Source: an uncultured Clostridiaceae bacterium
GTDB taxonomy: Bacteria; Bacillota; Clostridia; Lachnospirales; Lachnospiraceae
NCBI GenBank assembly: GCA_902477765.1
Contig: CABSIM010000001.1
Location: 80,584-144,583 of the forward strand
DNA length: 64,000 nucleotides
Direction of reading: 5' to 3'
In this document: piece after piece, positions 51,849 to 60,807 of the stretch
Position numbering within the stretch: position 1 is the stretch's first letter
Layout of the letters: the number at the start of each line of letters is the position of its first letter
Notes under the pieces: generated by a model
Database searches by the model: none
What the model saw: the letters and a program-made list of their open reading frames with translations, nothing else
Told to the model about the DNA's origin: nothing
Position numbers and translations under genes: made by a program

Positions 51849-52620
51849 GAACATACATATCCGGGTCAGTCTGGCAGTTCTTCTGATTGATGATTTCACC
51901 GGAAGGATCATAACTTCTTCCGGTGCAAGGGCGACTGTGCCGGACTGCGGAAAACCTGTTATAAAAAAAGAAGGCTTCCATGTCTTTACCAACCTGACGG
52001 ATCCTGTGATCCGGATCAGTGCAAAGGGGCCCTGTTACTGTGAGGAAGAGCGGCTGGTGGATATCAGGAAGCTGGATCCGGCCAATCCTGTGGTGCGGGT
52101 GAGAATGACGCCCAATCGCTGGTATGCCCTGCCGTCTTCGGCGGTTCGCACGGAAGTGAAACTTCCTGCTGATACGGAACTTTTTGTTTTCAGCCAGGAG
52201 AGCAGCAACTATAAACGGCTTCTGTCAGATTACAGAAAGGGAAGTGATGAAATCAGTCTGTATCAGGGAGACATGGAGGAACTGGAAGAGAAGGCCTGCT
52301 GCATCGCAGGAAAAGACGGGATACCGGAACCGCTGCGTCTCGGAACCCTGAAACAGAGGGAACAGGGAATCTACCGCCTGGAAATGTGTCCCTCCGGCGG
52401 GTATAAAAAGATGGGCACGCGGGTATATCCGGCCAGTTATCTGCCGGCGGGAGATACGAAGACCTGTTTTCTTCCTTTGAAGAGTTATGGGAAGAAAGAG
52501 ATCACTTACACATTCCTGAGCATCCACGCAGGAACGCAGACGGTGACCCGGACAGTGCTTCAGACAGACCGGGAAAACCGGATTGATCTGGAAGGAGAAA
52601 TGGCCTATGGAGCTGTATAG
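51841..52620 (+). CDS. Beta-rich CIS-associated protein of unknown function
   Basis: A 259-residue protein with an N-terminal beta-sandwich-like part (LAVLLIDDFTGRIITSSGAR up to about 100, in the style of carboxypeptidase-regulatory-like folds) and a second beta-rich half. There is no signal peptide or membrane segment. The ATG at 51841 overlaps the end of the DUF4255 gene (ATGAGTGA). An upstream in-frame ATG at 51634 would lie deep within that gene and is rejected. A similar unrecognised protein often lies next to DUF4255 genes in eCIS loci, so a cap-accessory role is plausible but unproven. Confidence 0.55.
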   Translation: MSENIHIRVSLAVLLIDDFTGRIITSSGARATVPDCGKPVIKKEGFHVFTNLTDPVIRISAKGPCYCEEERLVDIRKLDPANPVVRVRMTPNRWYALPSSAVRTEVKLPADTELFVFSQESSNYKRLLSDYRKGSDEISLYQGDMEELEEKACCIAGKDGIPEPLRLGTLKQREQGIYRLEMCPSGGYKKMGTRVYPASYLPAGDTKTCFLPLKSYGKKEITYTFLSIHAGTQTVTRTVLQTDRENRIDLEGEMAYGAV

Positions 52621-54772
52621 GAGCCCGGAAATTTATATGAAGGAAGCTATGCAGTGGGTAAGAGAGTGGATCCGTCTGTATCGGAATCATGCAGTTTCTC
52701 TGGATGAAAACGGAAGACTTCGCCAGATTCGCGGTTCCATTGTGTATGGGGATGATCTGGAACTGAGCCTGGAAGGCAGCATGGGGGAAGAAGACCGGAA
52801 CGCATATGAACAGAAGGCAGCCATTCTGCGCTCCTGGCAGGAGCAGTCAGAGAAAGCGGCGGCTGCATCTTTCCGCAGAGGAATTGCCATTCCGCTGGAA
52901 TATCTGTTTCAGGTTTTCCGCCTGAGCTTTCCGGAACGGTTCTGTGTCCTTATGGCGCTGGCACCGGAGTATGACCGGACCATGGGGCGCCTGTTCAGCC
53001 TGCTGCAGGATGATTACAAGGAAACATATCCAACCCTGGATCTCTGTCTGAAACTATATACCTGTATGGAAGAAGAGCGGTACAGACTCCGCTCACAGAT
53101 TCTGTCAGAAAGAGACAGATTGTCTCTGATCTTTCAGTCAGGACCGGATGACGTGAGCACACAGCTGAGACTTCATCCCAGAATTCTGCAGTTCCTTGCT
53201 GATTTTGAGAAAATGGATCAGAACCTGGAAGAAATCGCCCGTCTGTATCTGCCGGACAGCCAGGATAAAACGGAAACAGAAATACAGGGGACGGATGACC
53301 GGATTGCCCGGGCCGCATGGCGGGAGAACAGCAGAAACATATGTTTTCTGTATGGGCCCGAAGGCGCCGGAAAAAGAACGGCAGCCTGCAGAGCGGCAGC
53401 TTCGGAAAAACGCTCCATACTGATTTTTGATGTAAAAGCACTGTATTTTGAGAAAAAGCGGCGTGAAATGCTGATTGACAGTCTTGAACGGGAATGCATC
53501 ATCCGAGGGGCAGTGCCCTGCGGATATCGGGCAGAGATTCTGCTGGCCGGGGAGACGGATCAGGAGGAAGTAAAAAAGGAAAAGGAAAGTCTGCTGAGTC
53601 TGCTTATGAGACGCCTTGTGAGAGAAGGCTCCTGCCTGTTTCTGACCTCCGAAAAAAAATGGGAAGGGCAGTGGCCATGGCCGCAGTATGCCAGAACAGA
53701 CTGGGAAATTCCATTTCCGGATCAGACTGACCAGATTGCATTATGGGAAACTCTTCTGAAACAGGTACCGGTAAAGGATATCACGCCTCAGGCGCTGGCA
53801 GTACGCTTCAGCCTGACGCCGGGACAGATATCCGAGGCGCTGAAAGAAGCTCTGGATCAGGCTGCGGCAGCAGGAGAAAACGAGCTGAAAAGGGAAAATC
53901 TGTACAGGGCATGCCGCAGACAGCTGGTGATGCATCTGGGAGACCATGTATCCAGGATCAGAACCCAATACCAGTGGAACGATCTGGTTCTTCCTGCCCG
54001 GCAGAAGGAGGCGCTTAAAAGTGCCTGCAATCAGGTGGAATTCAGTCATCAGGTATATGATCTCTGGGGATTTGATAAAAAGATTGCCTATGGAAAAGGT
54101 GTATCCATGCTGTTTTACGGTCCTCCGGGCACGGGAAAAACCATGGGAGCTCAGGTAATAGCCAATCAGCTGTCCATGGAATTATATAAAGTGGATCTTT
54201 CTTCGGTTATGTCAAAATATATCGGTGAAACAGAAAAAAACCTGGGGAAAATTTTTGATGAGGTAAAAAAATCCAGGAGTATTCTCTTTTTTGATGAAGC
54301 AGATGCTTTATTCGGAAAAAGAACGGAGGTCAAGGATTCCCATGACAAGTATGCCAATGCGGAAACGGCATATCTTCTGCAGAAAATAGAAGAATACCAG
54401 GGAATCGTAATTCTTGCCACCAATTACATGCAGAATTTTGATGAAGCGTTTAAACGCAGGATCAAATTTATCATAGAGTTTCCGTTTCCTCTGTCAGAAT
54501 ACCGTCTGCAGATGTGGAAACAGGTGTTTCCGGAGGAGACACCCACAGAGGATCTGGATTTTGAATACCTGGCAGAACGATTTGAACTGTCAGGAAGCAG
54601 TATAAAAAATATTGCGGTTGCGGCGGCATTCCTGGCTGCGTCCGAAGGAGAATGTGTCGGCATGAAGCAGATTCTGCTGGCGCTGAAGGATGAGATGGTA
54701 AAGTCGGGAAAAAGCATGCCGCCGGAGAGTTTTGGAGAATATTACGGTCTGATCAGTGAAAATGGTCGGTGA
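52607..54772 (+). CDS. Double AAA+ ATPase of the contractile injection system (copy 2)
   Basis: A 721-residue paralogue of the first ATPase with the same two-module layout. An N-terminal P-loop GPEGAGKRT (about 249-257) sits in a degenerate module. An intact C-terminal AAA+ module has GPPGTGKT (about 504-511), ILFFDEAD (near 560), ILATNYMQN and FKRRIKF. The N-terminal 240 residues differ more strongly from copy 1 than the C-terminal module does, suggesting different partners. ATG 52607 is chosen because AAGGAG lies 9 bases before it. An in-frame TTG at 52583 is less likely. It overlaps the preceding gene by 14 bases. The Afp15/Pvc15 role is assembly or sheath handling. Confidence 0.86.
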   Translation: MELYRSPEIYMKEAMQWVREWIRLYRNHAVSLDENGRLRQIRGSIVYGDDLELSLEGSMGEEDRNAYEQKAAILRSWQEQSEKAAAASFRRGIAIPLEYLFQVFRLSFPERFCVLMALAPEYDRTMGRLFSLLQDDYKETYPTLDLCLKLYTCMEEERYRLRSQILSERDRLSLIFQSGPDDVSTQLRLHPRILQFLADFEKMDQNLEEIARLYLPDSQDKTETEIQGTDDRIARAAWRENSRNICFLYGPEGAGKRTAACRAAASEKRSILIFDVKALYFEKKRREMLIDSLERECIIRGAVPCGYRAEILLAGETDQEEVKKEKESLLSLLMRRLVREGSCLFLTSEKKWEGQWPWPQYARTDWEIPFPDQTDQIALWETLLKQVPVKDITPQALAVRFSLTPGQISEALKEALDQAAAAGENELKRENLYRACRRQLVMHLGDHVSRIRTQYQWNDLVLPARQKEALKSACNQVEFSHQVYDLWGFDKKIAYGKGVSMLFYGPPGTGKTMGAQVIANQLSMELYKVDLSSVMSKYIGETEKNLGKIFDEVKKSRSILFFDEADALFGKRTEVKDSHDKYANAETAYLLQKIEEYQGIVILATNYMQNFDEAFKRRIKFIIEFPFPLSEYRLQMWKQVFPEETPTEDLDFEYLAERFELSGSSIKNIAVAAAFLAASEGECVGMKQILLALKDEMVKSGKSMPPESFGEYYGLISENGR

Positions 54773-54794
54773 GACGCCGGGAGAGGAGAAGCGT

Positions 54795-57167
54795 ATGCCA
54801 GAAAGCAACAGAACCGACAGACAGGAAGAGGAAAACAGAAGAAGAGAAGCTGCACAGGAGCGCGAAGAAAGCAGACAGGAAGCACAGGAGGATCATGATA
54901 CATCCGGGTCCGCTTCTGCCCAGGAATCTCCCTCACAGGCGGATTCCTCCGGGAATGCCTCTCCGAGGCCTTCGGCGGCCGGAAGGAGACATCATCGCCG
55001 GGACAGTCAGACAAAAAATCTGTACAGAAAGCTGCATACGGACAGAAAGACAATTGACGAAACGATAGAGCGGCTTACAGGCTGCGCAGAAGAAGCGAAG
55101 CAGGTGGATTCTGACGAGAAGCGCGAGGACATGATGGAGCGCCTGCAGGAAGAAAAGCTGACGGCAGAAGAGATTCTGGACCGGGCGACAAATGAATATG
55201 AGGCAGAAGCAGAAAGCCTTTCATCGGATCATTATAAACGCGCAGCAGCACAGAAAGTACAGGCGCTCAGTGAAAAAGCAGAAGAAGCCACGGATCTGTA
55301 TGATCAGCGGGTCGCAGATCTGGATGCAGCAGAATCAGAGTATAAGCTGAAAGACTTTGAAGGGCGTCTGAGAGAACTGCGGGTGGAAAGATATCATAAA
55401 AAACGCGATAATAAAATGGTCCATTTCAGGGAATTCCGTTCCATGAAATACCGGTTCGGTGATCTGATGGCAGAATACAGAACCCTGCCGTCTCCCAAAT
55501 CTCCGGCTGCGGAAGAACGGAAGAAGAAGATCGATGAGCGGATTCAGCGTCATACGGAAAAACTGGAGGAACTGGAAAGCAAGTATATGCCGGAATGGGA
55601 AAAACATGTTCTGAAGGACAAGGAAAAGAAGTCTCAGGATGCGGTTAACGAACTGAATTCCCAGTATTCTTCCTCTACTCCGCTGGTACGCCTGCTTTAT
55701 AAAGTTCTGGCAATAAAGGACAAGAGGAAACCAAAGGAAACCGGATGGCAGAAACTGAAAGGCAAAGTATCCGATGTCAAGGAAGAATATGACAGCGTCA
55801 GTGAAATAAAGGATGATGCTTCGGATGTGTGGGACAGTATCGGAAAGATGCGGGAAGGAACGTTCTTTCAGCCGGATGAAGAAGAGGAGGAAGAAGAGGG
55901 AATCAAAGAATGGCTGACCAAGCATGCCAAGGAATTTCTTGGATGGATCATGGGAAAAGCCGGAGCCAGTGAAAAACAGCAGAAAATAGGCAAGGATGTG
56001 ATTGAGCATATAGCCAACTGGTTTGAACCGGTGATCAGCGCGGTCAAGCTTGCGAAAAATATCAAGTCTTTTATGAGCAAATCAAAAGACATGAGCAAAG
56101 AGGAAGTAAGCGGTTTTGCCATGGAAGTGACGGGACAGTCCATTGAGGTGATTGAATCCGGTCTGGGATCTGTTCAGAAATATATCGGAGAGATTCCTAT
56201 TCTTGGTTCGATTTTCGGAATTGTCAAAGACATTGTGGGGCTGATTGACCATATTATCAAATTTGCCAATAAAATCAAATTCCGGAAAGACACCAAAAAA
56301 GATAAGGAAGATCTTAAAAACCGCATGATGGAGAAACGGCAGAAGTACAGTATGCAGGAGGATACCAGGGATCTGGGACTGTACAGCTTCATGGGAATGG
56401 CCAGAGTCGGTCCGTTCTGGGACAGACGCACCACGGCACATGTGAAGAAATCAGAAGGATCTGCAAAGCGCGGAAAAGAGATTCTCGTAAACGGAGATGC
56501 AACTGTCGGTCAGCAGAAAACGGCACTGACACGGGCTGTGGGTGCAGGTGAGTCCGACAATCTGTATATGCAGATTGCGGAAATGAAAGCACAGAAAGAC
56601 AGGGGAGAACTTTCTCTGCAGGAGAGGCAGAAATATTATCAGATGAAAACGCTCCGGGATATACAGGAATACCAGCAGCTGAAGGAAGGAAAACATACGA
56701 TTTCCAAAAGAATCCGGGAGGAATCATTTGAACTTGCCAGCGGTGCAGTATCTCTGGCATCCAATATCTCCGGACTTTTCCCCGGCATCGGAACGGCGGT
56801 AAGCAAAGGACTGAGCTTTGCCAATACAGTTTTCGGTCTGATCCGGAAAGGCACCTCTTTTGTGCATAAAAGAATGCAGGCACGGTCCGGAGCTGCCCTG
56901 AGAAAACAGGCACGGAATGATGCCATGGCCCAGAATATGTTTAACCAGATGCTTTATGTGGCCGGGTATCTGCGCCCGGATATGGAAGATAATACGGCAC
57001 CGCTGTTCCATGTGGGGCCGGAAAGTGCCAAACGTGTAAAGACAAGCATGCAGTATCTTGACAGAACCTCAACAGCACTGAGTTATAAACTGAGTGAAAT
57101 GCAGGAAGCAGAAGACCGTGACTCGCTGATGGAAATGATGGCCAATGCTTTTACAACTTCTGGCTGA
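54795..57167 (+). CDS. Putative CIS cargo or tape-measure protein
   Basis: A 790-residue protein. The first ~80 residues are low-complexity and charged, then a long coiled-coil-like region follows (about 80-340). Two glycine-rich hydrophobic segments are visible, about 448-490 (IGEIPILGSIFGIVKDIVGL) and about 644-683 (LASNISGLFPGIGTAVSKGL), of the kind seen in membrane-inserting toxins and in phage tape measures. No enzymatic motif and no DUF4157 metallopeptidase motif are seen. ATG 54795 is chosen because GAGGAG lies 6 bases upstream. The next two genes encode a small acidic chaperone-like protein and a PAAR-like tip, a layout typical of effector modules. A tape-measure role is the main alternative. 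Confidence 0.5.
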   Translation: MPESNRTDRQEEENRRREAAQEREESRQEAQEDHDTSGSASAQESPSQADSSGNASPRPSAAGRRHHRRDSQTKNLYRKLHTDRKTIDETIERLTGCAEEAKQVDSDEKREDMMERLQEEKLTAEEILDRATNEYEAEAESLSSDHYKRAAAQKVQALSEKAEEATDLYDQRVADLDAAESEYKLKDFEGRLRELRVERYHKKRDNKMVHFREFRSMKYRFGDLMAEYRTLPSPKSPAAEERKKKIDERIQRHTEKLEELESKYMPEWEKHVLKDKEKKSQDAVNELNSQYSSSTPLVRLLYKVLAIKDKRKPKETGWQKLKGKVSDVKEEYDSVSEIKDDASDVWDSIGKMREGTFFQPDEEEEEEEGIKEWLTKHAKEFLGWIMGKAGASEKQQKIGKDVIEHIANWFEPVISAVKLAKNIKSFMSKSKDMSKEEVSGFAMEVTGQSIEVIESGLGSVQKYIGEIPILGSIFGIVKDIVGLIDHIIKFANKIKFRKDTKKDKEDLKNRMMEKRQKYSMQEDTRDLGLYSFMGMARVGPFWDRRTTAHVKKSEGSAKRGKEILVNGDATVGQQKTALTRAVGAGESDNLYMQIAEMKAQKDRGELSLQERQKYYQMKTLRDIQEYQQLKEGKHTISKRIREESFELASGAVSLASNISGLFPGIGTAVSKGLSFANTVFGLIRKGTSFVHKRMQARSGAALRKQARNDAMAQNMFNQMLYVAGYLRPDMEDNTAPLFHVGPESAKRVKTSMQYLDRTSTALSYKLSEMQEAEDRDSLMEMMANAFTTSG

Positions 57168-57183
57168 AAGAAAGGAAATATTT

Positions 57184-57720
57184 ATGGCGGAAATAGAAAA
57201 AAATGAGTTGATACGGCAGTTTAAGAAGATTGCAGAGTTTATGGAAGGAACCAAATTCAAAACAATGGTTCTGGAGGATATGCCCGGTGATATGCCTGTA
57301 TCCATGCTGATCGGGCTGGAGGGAGAGATTGAAGAAGGGCATTATATTGTCTGCAACCTGATGCCTATGGAGGATGATGTTGCAGCCTATACCAATTTCC
57401 TGCATATGTTTTACGAGATTCCCTACGAAACTGCGGAGCTTAACGAACTGGACCTGCTCAGGGCAGTCAATGTGATGAATTCCACCATGGTTGCCGGCAG
57501 CTTTATCTGCAGCCGTGTATCGGAAGAAAAAGCCCGTGTTCAGCTGAGGCTGACGCTTACAGCCGATGTTGAAGAAGAATGGAATCCCAGTACGGTCTGT
57601 GAATGCGCATGCCTGATGGTGGAGTATGCCGCTGTCATGGAGGAAATTGTTTCAGGCCTGCTTGCCGGCATGGATCTGAATACGATTCTGGAGGCAGAGG
57701 GACTTACAGAGGAGGGATAG
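57184..57720 (+). CDS. Small acidic protein, secretion-chaperone-like
   Basis: A 178-residue acidic protein with alternating helices and strands. Its layout (short helix, beta-strand pair MVLEDMPGDMPVSMLIGLEG, long helix LDLLRAVNVMNSTMVAGSF, strand pair VQLRLTLTA) recalls the YbjN / type III secretion chaperone fold. This is a fold-level impression only. ATG 57184 is chosen because AAAGGAA lies 7 bases before it. It sits 16 bases after the putative cargo gene and 2 bases before the PAAR-like gene, so it may load that cargo onto the tip. Confidence 0.5.
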   Translation: MAEIEKNELIRQFKKIAEFMEGTKFKTMVLEDMPGDMPVSMLIGLEGEIEEGHYIVCNLMPMEDDVAAYTNFLHMFYEIPYETAELNELDLLRAVNVMNSTMVAGSFICSRVSEEKARVQLRLTLTADVEEEWNPSTVCECACLMVEYAAVMEEIVSGLLAGMDLNTILEAEGLTEEG

Positions 57721-57722
57721 AT

Positions 57723-58115
57723 ATGGCAAATGCCGTGTGTATGGGGGCCATGTGTGCCTGCAGCTTCGGAATGACGCCATCTTCTCTGGTGGTGACGCCG
57801 GAAAACCGGGTTGTGGCAGGTACCATGCCTGTGGCTACCGTTATGGACTATGTTCCGATGAAGAATATCCTGCCGTTCGGTATGTGCAGTTCCATGGCCA
57901 ATCCTCAGGTGGCGGCAGCCACAGCGGCAGCGCTGGGAGTTCTGACTCCCATGCCCTGTGTACCGGTTATACCTGCGCCATGGACTCCGGGGGCTCCTAC
58001 GGTGATGGTGGGCGGCAAGCCGGCCCTCAACAGCACCAGCAAGCTGATGTGTGCCTGGGGAGGTGTGATTCAGATCACGGCCAGTCCGGGAACCGTGACA
58101 TTGCAGGTACCGTAG
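57723..58115 (+). CDS. PAAR-like (DUF4280) spike tip protein
   Basis: A 130-residue DUF4280-family protein, a PAAR-like cap for the CIS spike. The family start AVCMGAMCACSFGMTPSSLVV, Pro/Gly-rich middle and ending GGKPALNSTSKLMCAWGGVI are clear. Several conserved cysteines (C6, C11, C13 and one in MCAWGG) suggest metal binding in place of classic PAAR histidines. GGAGGG about 8 bases upstream supports ATG 57723. It is the last gene of the injection-system block, and its separation from the spike gene by 18 kb suggests that it travels with the cargo module. Confidence 0.88.
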   Translation: MANAVCMGAMCACSFGMTPSSLVVTPENRVVAGTMPVATVMDYVPMKNILPFGMCSSMANPQVAAATAAALGVLTPMPCVPVIPAPWTPGAPTVMVGGKPALNSTSKLMCAWGGVIQITASPGTVTLQVP

Positions 58116-58163
58116 CGGCAGCATGATAAAATAAGCAGCTTATTGTAAGGGGAAGGAAAGTTT

Positions 58164-59861
58164 ATGAAGCTGAAATTTGGATTGAGGGCCAGATTCATTG
58201 TCATATTCCTGATATTTTCTGTTCTGATTTCCGCGGCGGCCGGCTGGGTTACCCGGAGAAAGTACGAAAATACCATATGGAATCAGTATCAGAAGTCAGC
58301 CATAGAAATTGCGAATCTGGCGGCATCCTGCATTGATGGAGATAAATTTGAACAGTATGCTTCAACCCTGCAGAAAGATGATGAGTATGAGGAGATTCAG
58401 GAAGATCTGAACCGGATCCGACAGAACACAGATGTGGTATATCTGTATGCTCTGCAGGTAATTTCTGACAGTGAAACGATTTATGTATTTGATACATGGG
58501 ATGAAGATACTCCGCCGGAGGAAATCGGACAGCTGGGAGGAATCGAATCGTATAATCCTGATTATGAGGGAATCGCCAATGCGCTGGAAACCAAGAAGAC
58601 CAATGCAGAGTTTGAGGTGACGGAAATCACGCAGTTCGGATACAATGCCAGCATTTATGCTCCGGTGATAAACAGTGCCGGAGAGGCTGTGGGAGTTGTA
58701 GGCGTGGATATTGCCATGAATGATATTAAAACCACCGCTGCCCAGGCAGTGCGTGATCTGCTTTCTGTCATGGTGGTGGTGATCATCATCTGTTTCCTGG
58801 CGCTCCTGATGGTGGTTCAGAATGAGTTTATCACGCCGGTGCGGGTGCTTAAGTCCTGCGTACAGGAAATGGCCGAAGGAAAGATGAACGTACAGGCACC
58901 GATCCGGGGAAACAATGAAATAACGGAAATTTCCATTATTTTTAATCAGATGTCATCCAATATCAGCACGCATATGAAAGAAATCACGGATCTGAACAGC
59001 GGTTATCATAAATTTGTTCCGCTGGAGGTGTTCAGGATCCTTCAGAAACATGATATTTCCCAGATTCACCTGGGGGATTACCGGGACAGTGTGCTCAGTG
59101 TCATCAGCATGCAGATCAACGACTTTGATGCCGTGACCAGTCACATGGATTCCATGGCACTGTTTTCCTTTATTAACAGGATTTACAGGGAAGCTGTTCC
59201 GTATATCCAGAATCAGGGCGGAGTTGTGGGAGAATATTACGGAGATGGCTTTACCGCATTTTATCAGAACGGATGCAGGGAGGTGCTGGACAGTGCCATT
59301 GTGATCTGCCAGCATTTCCATGAGGTCCGGAAAAACATGAGACAGGCAGGTGAGACGGTGCCCTACCTGGGATTTGGAATCAGTTACGGTGCCGTGATGC
59401 TGGGAATCGTAGGAGACAAAGACCGGCTCTCCACTTCCATGCTGTCAGAACAGATTACTGCGGCTGAGCATCTGAAACAGGTGGCCTGGAAATACCGCTC
59501 TTCCATTCTGATTACCGGAACCGCCGCCGCACAGATTCCTGAGTTTTCAGAACGGTATTCCAGCCGTCTCGTCGGACTGCTTCATTTCAAGACTTCCGAC
59601 CGTGTGGAAAAAATTTACGATGTCTACAACGGCGATGATATGGAAGAAAGAAAATGGAAAGATCTGACCCGTGAAAAATTCGAAGAAGGAGTCAGAAAAT
59701 ATCTGGCCCGTGAATTTTATGAAGCCAGACTCTGTTTTATAGAAGTACTGAAACTGTACCGCTTTGACTATGCTGCCAGAGAATATCTGTATCTGTGCAA
59801 TTCTTTCTATCAGAATGAAGAAGGCGCCCATGAAGCAGACGTGTACATAGAGGAGTGCTGA
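58164..59861 (+). CDS. Membrane sensor with Cache-like domain, HAMP and degenerate class III cyclase domain
   Basis: A 565-residue membrane protein: TM1 (about 9-28), an extracytoplasmic Cache-like region (about 30-190, ending in VGVVGVDIAMNDI), TM2 (about 192-213), a HAMP-like linker, and a cyclase-homology domain (about 300-490). The cyclase fold is marked by GEYYGDGFTAFY and GFGISYGAVMLGIVG. The first metal-binding aspartate position appears as Q317 (SMQINDF), 44 residues before the retained D361, the same spacing as in active adenylate cyclases. The usual NxxxR segment reads ITAAEHL. It may bind a ligand without making cyclic nucleotide. GGGGAAGG precedes ATG 58164. First of a three-gene operon. 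Confidence 0.75.
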   Translation: MKLKFGLRARFIVIFLIFSVLISAAAGWVTRRKYENTIWNQYQKSAIEIANLAASCIDGDKFEQYASTLQKDDEYEEIQEDLNRIRQNTDVVYLYALQVISDSETIYVFDTWDEDTPPEEIGQLGGIESYNPDYEGIANALETKKTNAEFEVTEITQFGYNASIYAPVINSAGEAVGVVGVDIAMNDIKTTAAQAVRDLLSVMVVVIIICFLALLMVVQNEFITPVRVLKSCVQEMAEGKMNVQAPIRGNNEITEISIIFNQMSSNISTHMKEITDLNSGYHKFVPLEVFRILQKHDISQIHLGDYRDSVLSVISMQINDFDAVTSHMDSMALFSFINRIYREAVPYIQNQGGVVGEYYGDGFTAFYQNGCREVLDSAIVICQHFHEVRKNMRQAGETVPYLGFGISYGAVMLGIVGDKDRLSTSMLSEQITAAEHLKQVAWKYRSSILITGTAAAQIPEFSERYSSRLVGLLHFKTSDRVEKIYDVYNGDDMEERKWKDLTREKFEEGVRKYLAREFYEARLCFIEVLKLYRFDYAAREYLYLCNSFYQNEEGAHEADVYIEEC

Positions 59862-59894
59862 CGGAGAAGTACGTAAGAGAAAGGAAACAGAAAG

Positions 59895-60803
59895 ATGAGT
59901 ACGGCAGAATTTAAGATGATTTCTCTGGAAGATGCCCCTCTGATGAGAAAATATGATGAGGACATGGCCATCAGCGATCTGGAGTTTACGCAGTTATATG
60001 CATGGCAGGACAGGTTTCGAAACAGGTATAAGATCATCAATGACTATTTCTGCACCATTTATACCCGCGACGACGGAACTCCTGCCTGCTATGCACCGGT
60101 GGGACGCTATGACAGAGAATCATACGGCCGGACACTTCTGGCTCTTAAAGAGGAAATGGATCAGATGAACGCTCCATTTCATTTTGATTTCGTTCCGGAA
60201 GACTGGATTCCAAGATTCGGGATACTGGATGGTTTCCAGGTCTCATTGAGCTGTAATGATGATTTCAGCGATTACATATACAGAAGCGAAGATTTTCTCT
60301 GTCTGTCCGGCCGGGCCAACGAACATAAGAGATATCTGGTGAACTATTTCACCAGACACTATTCTTACGAATACAGAAAACTGACTTCTGAAAATATGCA
60401 GGATGCGAAAAAAGTCATGCGTGCATGGTGCGAGGGGAGAGACTGTACAGAGTGTTACTGGGGATGTGAAAAGAAAGCCATTGACCGTATTCTTGACAAC
60501 TGGGACGTATTCTCCTGCCGGGGAGCTGTCATTTATGTGGACGGAGAGCCCAAGGCATTTATGGTGGGGGAACAGATAAGGAGTGATATGGTCGTGTCGC
60601 ATTTTCAGAAGGCGGATAAACGGATAAAAGGGCTGTATGCCTTTATCAGCCATGAGTTTTATATCCGGGAATATCCGGGAATCACCTATATCAACCTGCA
60701 GGAGGATATGGGCATTCCGGCACTGCGCGAATCAAAGCAGTCCTACAGGCCATGCCATATGCTCCGGAAATATACGGTTACACTGAAGGAAAGGCAGGGA
60801 TGA
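59895..60803 (+). CDS. DUF2156 (phosphatidylglycerol lysyltransferase C-terminal-like) protein
   Basis: A 302-residue cytoplasmic protein with two GNAT-like halves, of the DUF2156 family that includes the catalytic part of MprF. The N-terminal part has DLEFTQLYAWQDRFRNRYKI, and the C-terminal half has VNYFTRHYSYEYRKL and YINLQEDMGIPALRESKQSY. There is no membrane flippase domain, so lipid aminoacylation is not assured, and the substrate is unknown. AAGGAAACAG precedes ATG 59895. It sits 33 bases after the cyclase-like gene and 4 bases before the MFS fusion gene, in one operon. Confidence 0.85.
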   Translation: MSTAEFKMISLEDAPLMRKYDEDMAISDLEFTQLYAWQDRFRNRYKIINDYFCTIYTRDDGTPACYAPVGRYDRESYGRTLLALKEEMDQMNAPFHFDFVPEDWIPRFGILDGFQVSLSCNDDFSDYIYRSEDFLCLSGRANEHKRYLVNYFTRHYSYEYRKLTSENMQDAKKVMRAWCEGRDCTECYWGCEKKAIDRILDNWDVFSCRGAVIYVDGEPKAFMVGEQIRSDMVVSHFQKADKRIKGLYAFISHEFYIREYPGITYINLQEDMGIPALRESKQSYRPCHMLRKYTVTLKERQG

Positions 60804-60807
60804 AAAA

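Noticed and set aside
27069..58115. Prophage or phage-derived bacteriocin (R-type) interpretation.
   Set aside because: No capsid, portal, terminase, integrase, holin or endolysin is present. The presence of DUF4255, the LysM adaptor and AAA+ ATPases fits eCIS instead.
27069..58115. Type VI secretion system interpretation.
   Set aside because: No TssB/TssC split sheath and no TssJ, TssL or TssM. The ATPases are not ClpV-like.
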